Shown: positions 11,515 through 24,658, numbered from the stretch's first letter. The stretch is DNA of 64,000 nucleotides from Hydnum rufescens UP504 (GCA_014904985.1 MU129068.1:74458-138457), one strand, 5' to 3'. Notes: generated by a model not told the origin, from the sequence alone. Program-made: numbers and translations.

Positions 11515-14051
11515 ATGGTATTCATACGTTCTGCCCTGCTGTAGTCCCTTATCGCCTTTGTGATAGTCCAGTATCCATTCCTCTGGAACCTCCTTCCGGA
11601 TTTCACTGCGTTATATGCACCAGTTGATGTCACGAAGACATCCCATTGTGAAGCTAAGCCAGGGCATCATCTACGGCGAACACACCTGTCTGTCAAACTC
11701 TCGGATCGAACGTTTCCTGGTGGAATCGCTTGTATTCCTCCATGATTTCTTATTTCTAATCGTCGATAACAATTAGGCATTCCCTTCGCCTTGCCCCCCG
11801 TTGGGAACCTCCGTTTTGACGCACCAAGAGCAATCCCTGATGATCCCAAGTCGAATTATAAGCGCGAAAGCCTATGGTCTATCCTGCATCCAAACTACTT
11901 CCGTCCGCATCATGCGCCTTCTGTACATTCACTCGTTCTGATGTACTGAACGTTGGTTTAGCGTGTGGGAAGCTATCGCGTGCAAGGCCACGTCTCCGAA
12001 GATTGTCTGACGGTGAATGTCATTAGACCTGCGTCCACTGATTCGTACGTCCGGTGACACCATTGTGACCTATGACTGGGCTTTGCTCACTATGCTCTCC
12101 ACTAGCTCTGCCAAACTTCCCGTAATGGTTTGGATATATGGAGGAGGATTTACTAGTGGAGCATCTGTTCGCTACGATGGATCAGAACTCGTTAAGCAGA
12201 GTCTCGTCATTAGTATGTTGTTTCGCTGGACGACTTATATACTGATCGCGTATTGACGATGTCGCTGTGGACCTGCGTCCATAGAAACGTCCAGTCATCT
12301 ACGTTTCGATGAATTATGTCAGTTCTGTTCGATTTGTTCAACCCAAGGCGGAGTGCACAGTACCTTGTTCTTACTATTTTGACTTTCAGCGCTTGAACCT
12401 ATTTGGGTTCCTTGCGTCCTCAGAGGTCGAAAAGAGAGCCAAGTCGAAAGGGGATGCGGTTCTTAATGCGGGTTTACTAGATCAGCGCCTTGCCCTTCAA
12501 TGGGTCCAAAAGAATATTGATGCTTTTGGAGGGGACAGAGACAAGGTGGCTCTATGGCCGATCGACTTCACGGGACCGGACTCACTATGTAAATCACACA
12601 GGTGGTGGTCTTTGGAGAGAGCGCCGGTGCGATGTCTATCGGCTCACACCTGCTTTCCAACCACGGAAAACATAGCGGGTTGTTCAGGGGAGCCATCCTC
12701 GAATCTGGAGGCAGCATTGGGTATGGAATTGTTCTCTTCACATTGCTCCTTCAATGATGTATCTTCTTTTATCCCTTAATGATGACTAGAATTCCGGTCA
12801 TCCGTGCCAAGGAATACGATGCTTCATATGCCAAATTAGCAGAACGAGTGGCTTGTAATTCGTCGTCTTCTTCCAGTGTGTTCGATTGTCTGCGGACAGT
12901 TCCTGTCGATACATTCCAGGCTGTACTTGAAGAGAGGCGCAGCGGTGTGACCGCCGCTGCCCTCAGGGAACACCCCAATAACGTCGTTCAGGATGATGAC
13001 TTCCATCACGCCAGACCCAGCGAGGCGTTCAAAGCGGGGAAAATTGCGAGGGTTCCCACGATAATTGGTGCGAGCTCTGACAGATCTTTCCTTTCACGTT
13101 CAATACGTGTACTGAATCATCTGATATTCTGGTAGGGACGGTCCTGGATGAAGGCGTGGGGTTTGGCACAAATAAGCTCACGTCAGAAACGAACTTCGAG
13201 AATTCATAATAGGCATGTATTCTCCGCGGCATATTTGGCTCTTATTAATTATCCTTCCTCTGCCAGAGAATTGGGTGTTCAACAAGCCCAAGTCATTATC
13301 TAGAACACTGAACACATTGCTGTGGCATTATCCAGATATTCCCTCCCTTGGTTCCCCGTATCCTTCGCCCGCTCGGACACCGGGCTCTTGGGACGACAAC
13401 AGCCGGATATTCGAGCCTCTCGACAGCAACCAATTCAAACGTGTGAGCTCCATTGTCGGAGATCTCATATTCGAGAGTGGGCGACGTGTACAACTAGATG
13501 ACCTTGCCCGCGCCGGGGTTCCGGTCTGGAATTACCGATTCATGCAGCCCCCTGGTGATGGTGAGACAAATATGGGTGTATATCATGCGAGCGAGCTGCA
13601 ATATGGTGAGTGCATCCTATAATCACGTTGCTTTGTCTTGTTTCCCATGTTCCCGCGCCGTCTTGCTGATGTATGCATGAATCTTCCTTCCCTCCCTTAA
13701 AAGTTTTTGCTCGGCTAGCAGATCGGCAAGACGCCCATGGCGAGATCTCTCGAATTATGTCTCGTGCATGGATTCACTTCGCCCACGATCTTGATCCAAA
13801 CGGACCTGAACGTGAGTCGTTCCTTCTACGTATCACGGTCCCCAGAATTGTATTCCAAATGCCCTCCGCCCCCCCCACCTTCCCCTCGTATTTTTATATA
13901 GTTCCCTCCTGGCCGGCGTTCTCTCTTGCGAAAGAGAGAATCTCTTCAGATCCTGTATGGAAACACCACAGTCATCCGGGATGACTACCGGAAAGAAGCA
14001 ATCGACTGGATGGGACGTGATTATAATTGGCTGGCCGTTAGTGCGCGCTAA
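11515..14051 (+). pseudogene. type-B carboxylesterase/lipase, tandem copy 1 (disabled)
   Basis: Copy 1 of an alpha/beta-hydrolase (pfam00135-type esterase/lipase). Visible blocks in order: [28 protein letters not shown] (oxyanion-hole region), [18 protein letters not shown], the nucleophile elbow [14 protein letters not shown] (catalytic Glu region) and YHASE (catalytic His region). About nine introns of 50-90 bp are inferable by comparison with copies 2 and 3. Lesions: the start ATG at 11515 is followed by an in-frame TAG at 11542, where copies 2 and 3 encode a signal-peptide-like stretch. A 1-nt loss near 13190 also shifts the frame. The intron at 13213-13266 is GC-AG. Family members are secreted esterases or lipases; this copy should be dead. 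Confidence 0.8.
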
Positions 14052-15340
14052 GTGCGCACGCTGATCTGGGTAGTGCATTCCAGATGTACGAGAATGTAAA
14101 CGTAGCAAAATGTTTTGGCTGTGCTCTTTGTACTCGTGTATTTACGGGATCTCAATCGAATAATATTTGTTCTGTATATGTGTTCGACAAGAAACGCACT
14201 ATTTCGTTAGTGAAATCCGCCCTGCCGCGCGTACCACAGTTAATGCACGCTCCGCTTCATTTTATACGCTGTTAATCGACATCCTTTTCCGGGGGAGCGC
14301 CACACTGTTCTAGCATACGCTTTCAAAACAACCAAACTCAAACCGCCGTTATCTCAAATTAGTCCGATACTACCACCCGTTGTATTAGTACCCAGTCATA
14401 GCTATATATAACTTAGTATAGGAAGACCACACGCAGGGAATTTTGGCGGCTTGTGAGGTGGAGTCGAGGACGGTTCCTGGGTAATTTCGGAGAAAATTTT
14501 GATTGGACTTGGTCGGCGGGAGATGGTCTGTGCTCATCATCCATTGACTAAATGCCTTGTATCCTGTTCACAGTGTTGAGTAGACATCTTGATTATGTAA
14601 TACACTTATATATCTGCGATTCGGAGATCAATCAGTCTTGCTCCGCCCATCCCTGCCGTTCACACAGCTGACGAGGCAGAGAAGATTTGTGTTGCCCCAC
14701 TGGCTGAGCAATTTTTGTGATTCCTTTCATGCTCTGGGAACAGTGGAGGCAGTCTATCATGGTCCATTGATATATAAGGCTTGGGTCTCACTTGTGGTAT
14801 GAAGAAATTTTTGTTTGACCTGTTGGCTTGAACATATCCGTTCGCCAGTTTATGTGTGCTTGGCAATCATGATCAGCACTGTTAAACTCGAGTTGGGTTT
14901 CATTAATAAGTGGCTAGCTGTGCGTTGTTTCTCCTAGTAAGCTGATGATTGAGAAGGGTGAGTCTTTGAACTCTAACTCTTTCAGAATGAGGTTATCAGA
15001 GATGATCAGATTCTGACTGTTGCGGGTGATAGCCACGGAGTATTCTCTCTACCTCTGTCCCTACGATGATGTACGTCTTCTTCTGATAGTGGATGCAGGG
15101 CCGAGCCAGTGCCGGGTTCTCACACTCCACCTGCAGACAATTTCCACACTCCACATCAGCAGGGACCTGCGACGAAGGGTATGACGAATTAGCAGGCTGA
15201 CTAAGTGCCAGGTAATGGCGGCTGACTCACTAGACGTGCAGATTGTGTCGCTGCATGTCATATGAACGGGCTCCTTCATCTTAAATTCTGTGGACTCTAG
15301 TCCGGACTGTTCAAGGTCCTTCACCCCTGAGGAATCACTG
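14052..15340. other. spacer between esterase copies 1 and 2
   Basis: No gene is supported here. The last ~110 bp before copy 2 match the upstream DNA of copy 3 (shared GCATGTCA..TGAAC and CTCTAGTCC..GACTGTTC blocks), so the duplicated unit includes promoter DNA. Confidence 0.5.
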
Positions 15341-17840
15341 ATGGTACTCATACGTTCTGCCCTGGCTTTAGCCCTCACCAGCTATACAGTAGTCCAGTAC
15401 CCATTCCTTTGGAACCTGCTTCCGGATTTCACTCTGTTATTTCGCGAATTGATACCACAAAACCAGCCCGCCGTGCGGCTGAGCCAGGGGATCGTTTGGG
15501 GCGAACGCACCTCTTGGTTAAACTCCTCAATTGAACGTTTCCTGGGTGAAACCGCTTGCATTCCTCCATGATTTGCTATTTCTAACTGTCGATAACAATT
15601 AGGCATTCCCTTCGCCGTGCCTCCAGTTGGGAATCTTCGTTTTGACGCGCCTAAGCCAATCCCTGATGATCCAACTCGAATTATAAATGCTCAGAATTAC
15701 GGCCCATCCTGCATCCCAGTCTCTTTCGTGCGTATCAGCCCCTTCCCTGTATTCACTCACTAACTGATATATTGGCGTTTATTTAGGGCGCAGGAAGCTA
15801 CCTCGTCTCTGAAGATTGTCTGACAGTGAATGTCATTAGACCTGCGTCCACTGATTCGTACGTGTGGTAACACCATGGTGAGCCATGACTGGGCTTTGCT
15901 CACTACATTCCATTAGTTCTGCCCAACTCCCTGTAATGGTTTGGATATACGGAGGAGGGTTTATGGATGGGGCATCTGTTCTCTACGACGGATCAGAACT
16001 CGTTGGGCAGAGTCTCACCATAGTACGTTGATTCCCCAGGCGACTCATGCTAACCGTGCATTGACAATGCCGCCTGGACTTGCGCCCATAGAAACGTCCA
16101 GTCATCTACGTTTCCATGAATTATGTCAGTTTTTCTCCACTTCTTCAACCCAAGGCCGAGTGTACAGTACGCTGTTCTTACCGCTTTGACTTTCAGCGCT
16201 TGAACCTATTTGGATTTCTTGCGTCCTCAGAGGTCGAAAAGAGGGCTAAGGTGACCGGTGATGCAGCTCTTAATGCAGGTTTACTGGACCAGCGCCTTGC
16301 CCTTCAATGGGTACAAAAGAATATTGATGTTTTCGGAGGGGACAGGGCCAAGGTGAATCTATCATGGCCAATCAACTTCATGGGACAAGACTCACTATGT
16401 CAATGACGCAGGTCGTGGTCTTTGGGGAGTGTGCCGGCGGGATGTCTATCGCCGCACACCTGCTTTCTGGCCGCGGAGAAGACAGTGGCTTGTTCAGGGG
16501 CGCCATCCTCGAATCCGGAGCCGCCATGGGGTATGGAATTGTTCTCGTCGCGTTGTTCTTTCAATTGAGATATGGTCTCCCACTCCTTAATGGTGACTAG
16601 ATTCCCGGTCGTCCGTGCCAAGGAGGTGGATGCTTCATATGCCGAATTAGCAGAACGAGTGGGTTGTGCTTGGGCGTGGCCCGAAGCCAAAGTACTCGAT
16701 TGTCTGCGGGACGTTCCTGTCGATGCATTCCAGGCTGTACTTAAAGAGAGGCCTCCTGTGACAGACATTGACCCCAGGGAATACCCCGATCACCTCGTTC
16801 AGGATGATGACTTCTATTACGCCAGGCCCAGCGAGGCACTCCATGTTGGGAAAACCGCGAGGGTTCCCACGATAATTGGTGCGAGCTCTGATAGACCTTT
16901 ACTTTCGCGTCGAGGCCTGCGGACTGAATCGTTTGGCCTTTTGTTAGGGACGGTCCTTGACGAAAACACGCTGTTCACCAGAAAGACCCTCACCTCAGAA
17001 GAGGAACTTCGAAAACACATAATAAGCATGTATTCTTCGCCACATATCTAGCTTTCTTATTTATTATCTTTCCTCTCCCAGAGAATTGGGTGTTCGACAG
17101 GTCCGAGTCATTATCCGAAACACTGGACGCGTTGCTGCAGCACTATCCAGATATTCCCTCCCTTGGATCGCCCTATCCTTCACCCTCTTGGACCCCGGAC
17201 TTCTGGAATGACAATAGCCGGATATTCGACCCCCTTGAGAGCAATCAATTCAAACGCGCTGCTTCCATTGCCGGAGATCTCATATTCGAGAGCGGACGAC
17301 GTATACAACTGGACGACATTGCGAACGCTGGGGTTCCGGTCTGGAACTACCGATTCATGCAACCCCCAAGGATTGTCAGACTTTTCTGGGCACATATCAT
17401 TCAACCGAAATTAAATATGGTGGGTATCGCGTTATTTGTCTTGTAGTTTCCCCTGTTCCCATTCTGCCTTGCTGATGTATGCTTGAATCTTCCCCCTTGA
17501 AAGTTCTCGCTAAGCTGGCGGATCAGGAAGGCCCACATGGCGAGATCTCTCGGATGATGTCTCGTGCATGGATTCACTTCGCCCACGACCTCGATCCAAA
17601 CGGACCAGAAGGTGAGTTCCTTCTGTCCATTATGGTCACCAGAATTATGTTTCAAATGTTTTCCCCCCTTTCCCCTCATATGCATGTATAGTTCCCTCCT
17701 GGCCTACCTTTTCTCTCGCGAAACGAGAGACTCTTCAGATTCTATATGGAAACACTACTGTCATCAGAGACGACTACCGGAAAGAAGCAATCGACTGGAT
17801 GGGACGCGATCCTGCTTGGCTGGCTGCTACTGGGCGTTGA
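15341..17840 (+). pseudogene. type-B carboxylesterase/lipase, tandem copy 2 (Cys at nucleophile)
   Basis: The gene starts with a signal-peptide-like MVLIRSALALALTSYTVV. It keeps the family blocks [51 protein letters not shown] and a YPDIPSLGSPYPSP segment. The nucleophile elbow reads FGECAGGMS: codon 16430-16432 is TGT (Cys) where copies 1 and 3 have Ser. A 1-nt loss near 17365 (the CAACCCCC run) shifts the frame before the expected catalytic His. Introns can be placed by comparison, including a GC-AG intron at 17026-17081 that must be removed because it contains an in-frame TAG. The Ser change alone would abolish or alter catalysis; with the frameshift the copy is most likely a pseudogene. 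Confidence in the family is high. Confidence 0.85.
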
Positions 17841-19697
17841 GTGCAAGTGCTGATCTGGACATAGCATATCAGATGTAAGAAAATATAAACGGACAAGCAA
17901 ATTGTTTCGCCTGTGCCTTTTGTACCCATAGTGGATCTCAATCAATAATACTCGTGTTCGACGAGAAGCGGACCTTTCCTCCACTGAAATTCACCTCGGA
18001 CTCTCGTCTACCATAGTCAATGCATCCAGCACCTTACTTTATGTGCCTCAATTGTCATCCTTTTCTGGGGGGGGGCACACGGTTGTACCATACGCTTCAA
18101 AAACAAAACAAAACTCAAACTGGGTTTTGTCGGTACCAAGCGCTACGCATACGCCTCTGCCATCTCAAATTTAACGCGCCCAATAGATTCGTTATCGCCA
18201 ATGGCCGAAATATGCGGGGAGAGGAAAATGGCCGACAATCCAAGCACACGTATCTCTGTACCGGTGGGTTAACCAGTCGTTATCCAATACTGTTCATCAG
18301 AGGTGGAAAAGGAAGACTTGACTGGTCTGGAATTTCCATACTATTCGGTCACATCAGCATGCCCTTGTTAAAAATAGGCCAGTATTGAGATCTGTGATTG
18401 CCCCTTCAAGGTGTAATGTACCGGTTCCAGTGTATCGAGCATGTGCTAAAGAATCGGTGTCAGCTTTACAACATATAGTGCTCAAGGTGCTGTGTTTGCG
18501 TCGTGCAAGTAAAGCGGGGCTCCTAGGGCTGCGGAAACGCTCGAGGGGATTGCTACTAATGCAAGAAGATAATTGCCCCCAATACTGTCACATCTTGGGC
18601 TACAACTCTGCGTTGAGTTGCGGCGCCGGAATTCCAGTTTTTGCATCCGGATCCTGAGAACCTCTAGTGGTTGCCTTACTCGAGAGAACAATACGTCGAC
18701 ACTCTTGAATCAAGCATCAATTGATATGGTTAAAGTTCGAGTGCACGCCCGGGGGTACTTGACTTTTCGCCATTGAACGAATTTGATCAGGGGTATTTGA
18801 AATGCTCTTTTCGGCTACAACTTTGCGCGGATGGGGTCACGGGGATATCCCCGTGAGGGCTCCGCGCAGTGGATGAGGTGCGGGGTGTCCCCGCGAGAGC
18901 CCCGCGCAGCGGACGGGGTCTGCGGGGTGCCCCCGAAATACGTACCTCTTATATACATAAAAAGCTAGGGACAAATGTACCTGGTGTGTAGTACTTGAAT
19001 TAAGCGCCTACCCACTACTTGTACATGGAACACGATGTTGGGGAAACTGGAATTTGGCTTCCCCAAACGTCTTTCCATCTCTCCACCTCACTTCTATATG
19101 GACCACACCCGCGCACGCCAGAAGTCAGTAATTTCCTTTTTCGGAAATTCCGAGAATCTTCTTCAAATCGAGGCAAACAGCCTTTAGGACATATAAGTTA
19201 TAATATATCTGTGGTTTTCTGCATCTAAGTGTTGTATTTATGCCCCCCTCGATCAACTTGCGCTGGTGTTGAGTTGCATTCCCGGTTTCCAAATCCGGAT
19301 GGGATTCCCGGTTCAGCGGTACTGTATTCAAAGGGCTGAAAGTCCCGGACTGACTTCAACTGTCAACGCTCAGGACTGCCTTCTGCATATTACGTGGATT
19401 ACTAGGGATCAACTTCCACTGTCGAGAAGGAATACCGTCAAGCCACTGCCTTTTAGCACAGGTATCTCTGCCCGTAGAATGGATCTGGGGTGGCAATCCG
19501 ACAATCCGATAAAAGGATGTGTTGTACGGAGCATAGGCGGATATACGGATGTGGTCTTGCGATAAGTTTGGTGCATTGTGCTAGACTCTCGTGTGAAGAT
19601 GGGCTTTGTGTGTTGCAGCATGTCACATGAACAGGCTCGTCCATCTTAAATTCAGTGAACTCTAGTCCAGACTGTTCGAGGTCCTTCGCCGCTAATT
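17841..19697. other. spacer between esterase copies 2 and 3
   Basis: Apart from the GC-rich repeat at 18833-18946, no gene is supported. From about 19440 the DNA resembles the region upstream of copy 1 (11320-11500: ATGGATC..GG.GTGGC..CCGAT.AAAGGATG), showing that upstream DNA was co-duplicated. Confidence 0.5.
18833..18946. repeat. GC-rich hairpin repeat
   Basis: Alternating GCGGGGTGTCCCCGC and GAGCCCCGCGCAGCGGAC words occur, each partly self-complementary. The same words recur at 25655-25870, so this is an interspersed repeat. The base composition stands out sharply from the surrounding DNA. Confidence 0.6.
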
Positions 19698-22189
19698 ATG
19701 GTACTCATACATTCTGCACTGGCCTTAGCCCTCACCGGCTTTGCGGTAGTCTCGTACCCATTCGTTTGGGGCCTGCCTCCCGATTTCACTCCGTCACCTT
19801 GCGAATTGACACAGCCGGTCGTGCAGCTAAGCCAAGGCAGGGTCTCGGGCGAGTACATCTGTCCGTCCAACTCCTCAATTGAACGTTTCCTGGGTGAAAT
19901 CGCTTGTATTCCCCCATGATTTGCTATTTCTAACTGTTCATAACAATTAGGCATTCCCTTCGCCTTGCCTCCCCTTGGGAAACTCCGTTTTGACGCGCCC
20001 AAGCCAATCCCTGATAATCCGAATCGAACCATAGACGCGGAGAAGTATGGCCCATCGTGTATCCCAGTCGCTGTCCGTATCATACACCTTCTCTACATTC
20101 ACTCATTATCTGATGTGTTGATGTTGGTTTAGTCCCCGTACCCGCACCCTAAGATCTCTGAAGATTGCCTGACGGTGAATGTCATTAGACCTGCTTCACT
20201 AGTTCGTACGTACGGTAACACCATCGTGAGCCATGACTGGAGTTTGCTCACTGTACTCTTCACTAGCTCTGCCAAACTCCCCGTAATGGTTTGGATATAT
20301 GGAGGAGCGTTTGTTGTTGGTTCATCGGAAAGCGACGATGGATCAGAACTCGTTAACCAGAGTCTCGCCATAGTATGTTGTTTCGCCGGACGACCCATGC
20401 TCACCGCGTATTGACGATTTTATCACGGACTTGTGTTCATAGGAACGCCCAATCATCTTCGTTTCGATGAATTATGTCAGTTTTTCTCGACTTCTTTAAC
20501 CCAACCCCGAGTGCACAGAACGCTGTTCTGATGATTATGACTTTCAGCGCTTGAACCTATTCGGGTTCCTTGCGTCCTCAGAGGTCGAAAAGAGGGCCAA
20601 GGTGACAGGGGATGCAGCTCTAAATGCAGGTTTACTGGACCAGCGCCTTGCCCTTCAAATGGGTACAAAAGAATATTGATGCTTTCGGAGGGGACAGAGA
20701 TAAGGTGGATCTATGGCCAATCAACTCCGCCGGACAAGACTCACTATGTAAATAACACAGGTCGTTGTCTTTGGGGAGAGTGCCGGTGCCATTTCCATCG
20801 GAGCACATCTGCTTTCTAACCGCGGAGAACATAGCGGGTTGTTCAGGGGTGCCATTCTCCAATCCGGAGCCGCCATGGGGTATGGAATTGTCCTTCGCAT
20901 TGCTCTTTCAATTGACATATGATCTCCCCTTCCTTAATGGTGACTAGATATCCGGTCATGCGCGCTGAGAAATTCAATCACTCATACGCTAGATTAGCAG
21001 AACAAGTGGGTTGTGCTCGGGCACAGCCCGAAGTGCTGGATTGTCTGCGGGGTGTTCCTGTCGATCAATTCCTGGATGTACTGAAAGAGAGACCCCCTGG
21101 GACAGTCACCCCCGCCACGGAGTATCCCGACCACGTCGTTCAGGATGGTGACTTCTATGACGGCAGGCCCAGCGAGGCCCTCGATGCGGGGAAAATCGCA
21201 AGAGTCCCCACGATAATTGGTGCGAACTCTCTAACAGAATTTTTTTTCTCGTCAAGACCTGCGGGCTGGATCATCTGACACTTTGGTAGGGTCGGTCCTT
21301 GACGAAGGCACGGTGTTCACCCCAAGGAACCTCAACTCAGAAGAGGAACTTCGAAAACACATAACAAGCATGTATTCTCAGCGACATATTTGGCTCTTAT
21401 TGATTATCTTTCCTCTGTCAGAGAATTGGGTGTTCGACGAGCCCGAGGCCTTACCCGAAATACTGGACAGGCTGCTGCAGCGCTATCCAGATATTCCCTT
21501 CCTTGGTTCGCCGTACCCTTCACCCTCTTGGCCAGACTGGGACGACAACAACCGGATATTCCCGCCCCTCGAGAGCAATCAATTCAAGCGCACGGCCTCC
21601 ATGTTCGGAGATCTCATGCTCGAGAGTGGACGACGCGTACAACTGGACGATATTGCCAACGCCGGGGGGGTTGGGGTCTGGAACTACCGATTCATACAAC
21701 CCCCGGAAGATTTTCAGACGTATCTGGGTGTATATCATTCGAGCGATGTTCCATATGGTGAATACTCCCTATATCACGTTATTTACCTTGCAGGTTCCCC
21801 TGTTCCCATGCTGCCTTGCTGATGTATGCGTGAATCTTCCCACTTGAAAGTTTTTGCTAAGTGGGCGGATCAGCCAGGCGCACGCGGCCAGATCTCTCGG
21901 ATGATGTCTCATTCATGGATTCGCTTCGCTTACTTCCTTGATCCAAATGCAGATACATGTGAGTCGTTCCTTCTATCCATTACGGTCCCCAGAATTATAT
22001 TCCAAATGCCTTCCCCCCCCCCCTCCCATTCCTTCAGGGTTTCCCTGGTGGCCTAGGTTCTCTCTTGGAACAGAGAAACTCTTCAGGTCCTGTATAGGAA
22101 TACTACGGTCATCAGGGATCGACTACCGGGAAGAAGCGTTGGCCTATATGGGACGCGATGCTGCCTGGCTGGCCGTTAGCGGGCGCTGA
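19698..22189 (+). pseudogene. type-B carboxylesterase/lipase, tandem copy 3 (frameshifted)
   Basis: This is the best-preserved copy. It has the signal-like [64 protein letters not shown], the elbow FGESAGAIS, VLDEGTVF and YHSSDVPY, so all three putative triad residues (Ser, Glu, His) are encoded. Introns include 54-nt GC-AG intron 21368-21421 and GT-AG introns between IIG and SVLDEG and after PY. Lesions: an extra A in CAAATGG (20656-20660; copies 1 and 2 have CAATGG) shifts the frame within the [10 protein letters not shown] block, and an extra base near 22116-22120 shifts the last ~25 codons. If the first indel is an assembly error, the copy could encode a working secreted esterase. Confidence 0.85.
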
Positions 22190-22676
22190 GCACGACCCTT
22201 GATCTGGGCACTGCATTCCAGATGTAATCAATCCAATAACATTTATATCCGACCGACGAGTAGCATCAAGGTCGTTTGAGCCACGTGAGTCCAACCCAGT
22301 ATGTCCCAGTAATTTCCCACAAAATTTTGGTCGGACTCAGCACGCAAAAGGACCCTAGCTCGCGTTGCGCACATTTTTGTATACAGAAGCCATGTGTGTA
22401 AGACCAACTAGATACTCGTAATGGTGGACTGTAATGTACAGTCGGTTGCCGGTGCGTCTATCCACCGGCAGATTGGTAGTCCCTACGATAGAACGATTTC
22501 TCCATGAACGAGCAGCATCTTACATTAAATATTCCTCGATCTGACCCTTCGCAAGGGCACAAATACCAATATTCTCGACGCACGGCGAGTTATCCAGGCG
22601 ACGACAATTGCGGTATTCAATTATCTACGCGTGGCTCATACACACAGCTTGTACAGTAAAATTAATATCCCAAATA
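22190..22676. other. intergenic, nothing recognised
   Basis: This AT-balanced spacer lies between esterase copy 3 and the 3' end of the P450. I see no gene, repeat or clear site in it. Confidence 0.4.
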
Positions 22677-24658
22677 TCACGCAAAAGAAACATGTGGTCT
22701 TCGCAGAGTTATGTCGCACCAAAAATCCTGTGGAAGTATGGGATGCCGAAGTTCAGCGTCCGGGATAAGATCGTCAAGGGGGTAAGCGGAACAAACATCA
22801 ACTGTAAGGAACCAATGGGAGTTCACTCTCCCCAGCGCATCCTTGGACTCAATGCCATCCACAGTTCGACCAAGTGCATTACGATGGGGGCTATCCTTCG
22901 AACGTGGAGTGATGGAGAATGAATACCGCCAAAGTAGTGTCGGAAGAAGCTTGGACATCTCCATGAACGGAATGTTTTTTCCCTGACAAAATAGAGAAGG
23001 TAGCATTAGCTAGCCAGTCATCAGCAACCGATTTCCATAACACACGAGACAGATTCGAGTTCCGGAACCGAACTAATCAAGGGAAATCAGAATCCTGACA
23101 CAAAGTCACGAAGACAACTTACGGATAGGAAGTTTCGCTCCATCGTGGCCCGCACTTCTTCAGATATATGAAGCCAGCGTTCGGGCCGAAACAATTCCGC
23201 ATCTGGGCCGTACGCCTGCTCCGTCCGGTGGAACACGAATGGATTCGCGCCCACATGTGTTCCCGCTGGCAAGAAATACCTCCCTATCATCATCCCACCC
23301 TCGGGAACAATCCGGGGCAGCTCCATTCCAATCGGTGTGAACAGTCTAACGGCTTCCTTGATGCAAGCCTGGAGATATTCAAGCCTCACACCTTGCGCAT
23401 AGGTGACAGGTGTCGATATGTGTCCAGCCTCGAATGCAGAATCGATTTCGGCTTGTAAGCGCTGGTACACAGTAGGGTGCGTTAGAACGTAGTAAAAGAA
23501 GCCTGTCATTGCCCCTGCGGTGGTGTCACTACCAGCCCCGAACACGGATGTGGCTTGGGCAACCACATCTGATGGAGAGAATAACGTATTCGTCCCAGGA
23601 TATTTCGCTCTCATGAATCCGGCAAGCATATCCCGGCGTACAGACCCATCATCCGATGCCTCAGCGAGTAGTTTATATCTCGTGGTGACTCGCTCCCAGG
23701 TGTGGGCAGAAATAACAGAGGGCGCATCCGGACTAGTCCGGCGCAAGATAGTGTTGACTAATGGACCAAGCAATCCCAGGAGAGCACCAGATATGCACCC
23801 GAAAAAGGAAAGATTAGTTAAGGCTCGCAATAGGGATGAGGCATCGCCACTTTGAAGAAGTCCGAACCCGCAGCCAAACTATCATTACCTTAGCCGGAGT
23901 ACCTTCACAGGATGCACAAGTGATACTAGACACGTACAGCGAGTTCGCCAATAGTATCTGCGGCGAAATAGTGAAGCCACTTGTTCATTTCGACTGACTT
24001 ATGGGTGGTTTCGTCTCCCCAGAAACAGAAGCAATGCGATCGAATTGTTCGAGAAGCTGCTGGATGCATGGACCCATGTATTCTTCGAGCTCGATCAGAG
24101 ATTTTGGGGAATAAACACGTGCCACCTAAAAGCACCAGAATTGGTCTGTCGTCAATAGTACTTTCAACATAGTACATACTGAGCGTCTCCCCGACGCGTG
24201 TGAATGTGGATTGATATTTGAGAACAGGCTAGGTTTTGACTGGATGGCCGCTAGAGCAACATGTCACAACAAATCGTGACGGGAATTAAAGGAGATATTA
24301 CCGAAGGCGGAGTAGAACTTGGTCTTGTGGAAGTTGCTTCCATAGGCATAAATGGTTCGAATCGCTTCTGGGTCTATGGTGGTGACAATACCTGGACCCA
24401 ATCGAACTACGTCGCCGTACTTGTCATGAAAGGCTTTATGGTTCCAAGAGTATGTTTTGGAACAGGCGTTCAGGGCCTCGGAAAGTGGAGATCCCCAGAC
24501 GAGCTGGAAAGAGGACCAGGAATCTTAGCAAGGGGATGGAAGAAAACATTCCAGGCGCAGTAAAATATAATGAGTATAGCGAGAGAGGGGAAGAATAGTC
24601 GATGCGAGAGTAATTGGAGGAGTTGGATGAGCAAGGAGATCACGGCGGACATCATCAC
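22677..24658 (-). pseudogene. cytochrome P450 monooxygenase, apparently frameshifted
   Basis: The minus-strand gene begins with a membrane anchor (LAILIIFYCAWNVFFHPLA), then KIPGP and KYGDVVRLGPG. Further on are WLHYFAADTIGELAFG, the I-helix AGSDTT, the K-helix EAVR (ExxR), FRPERW, and the haem loop FGSGTRICLGKN carrying the Cys ligand. It has at least five introns, including GTAAGT-type donors before the haem-loop exon and one splitting ICL|GKN. It resembles fungal microsomal P450s of the benzoate/pisatin-hydroxylase type; the substrate is unknown. Two frame breaks have no plausible intron: one after IPGPL (about 24497) and one before SVEMNKWLHY (about 24000). I therefore treat it as a pseudogene, though two indel errors in the assembly would restore it. 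Confidence 0.8.

Noticed and set aside
21374..21420. Reading copy 3 esterase through the 54-nt segment as coding
   Set aside because: The frame is open in copies 1 and 3, but copy 2 has a stop and a length differing by 2 nt there. The segment is also absent from the family pattern, so it is better explained as an intron.
24350..24380. tRNA-like GGTTCGAATC / GGTTCAAATCC words near 24355 and 24665
   Set aside because: The first lies inside a P450 exon, the second in its 5' flank. Neither has a pairing T-stem or an A box at the right distance.
11515..24658. Secondary-metabolite gene cluster (esterases plus P450)
   Set aside because: There is no backbone enzyme (PKS, NRPS, terpene synthase) or transporter. 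The genes are mostly disabled and the esterases are tandem paralogues.
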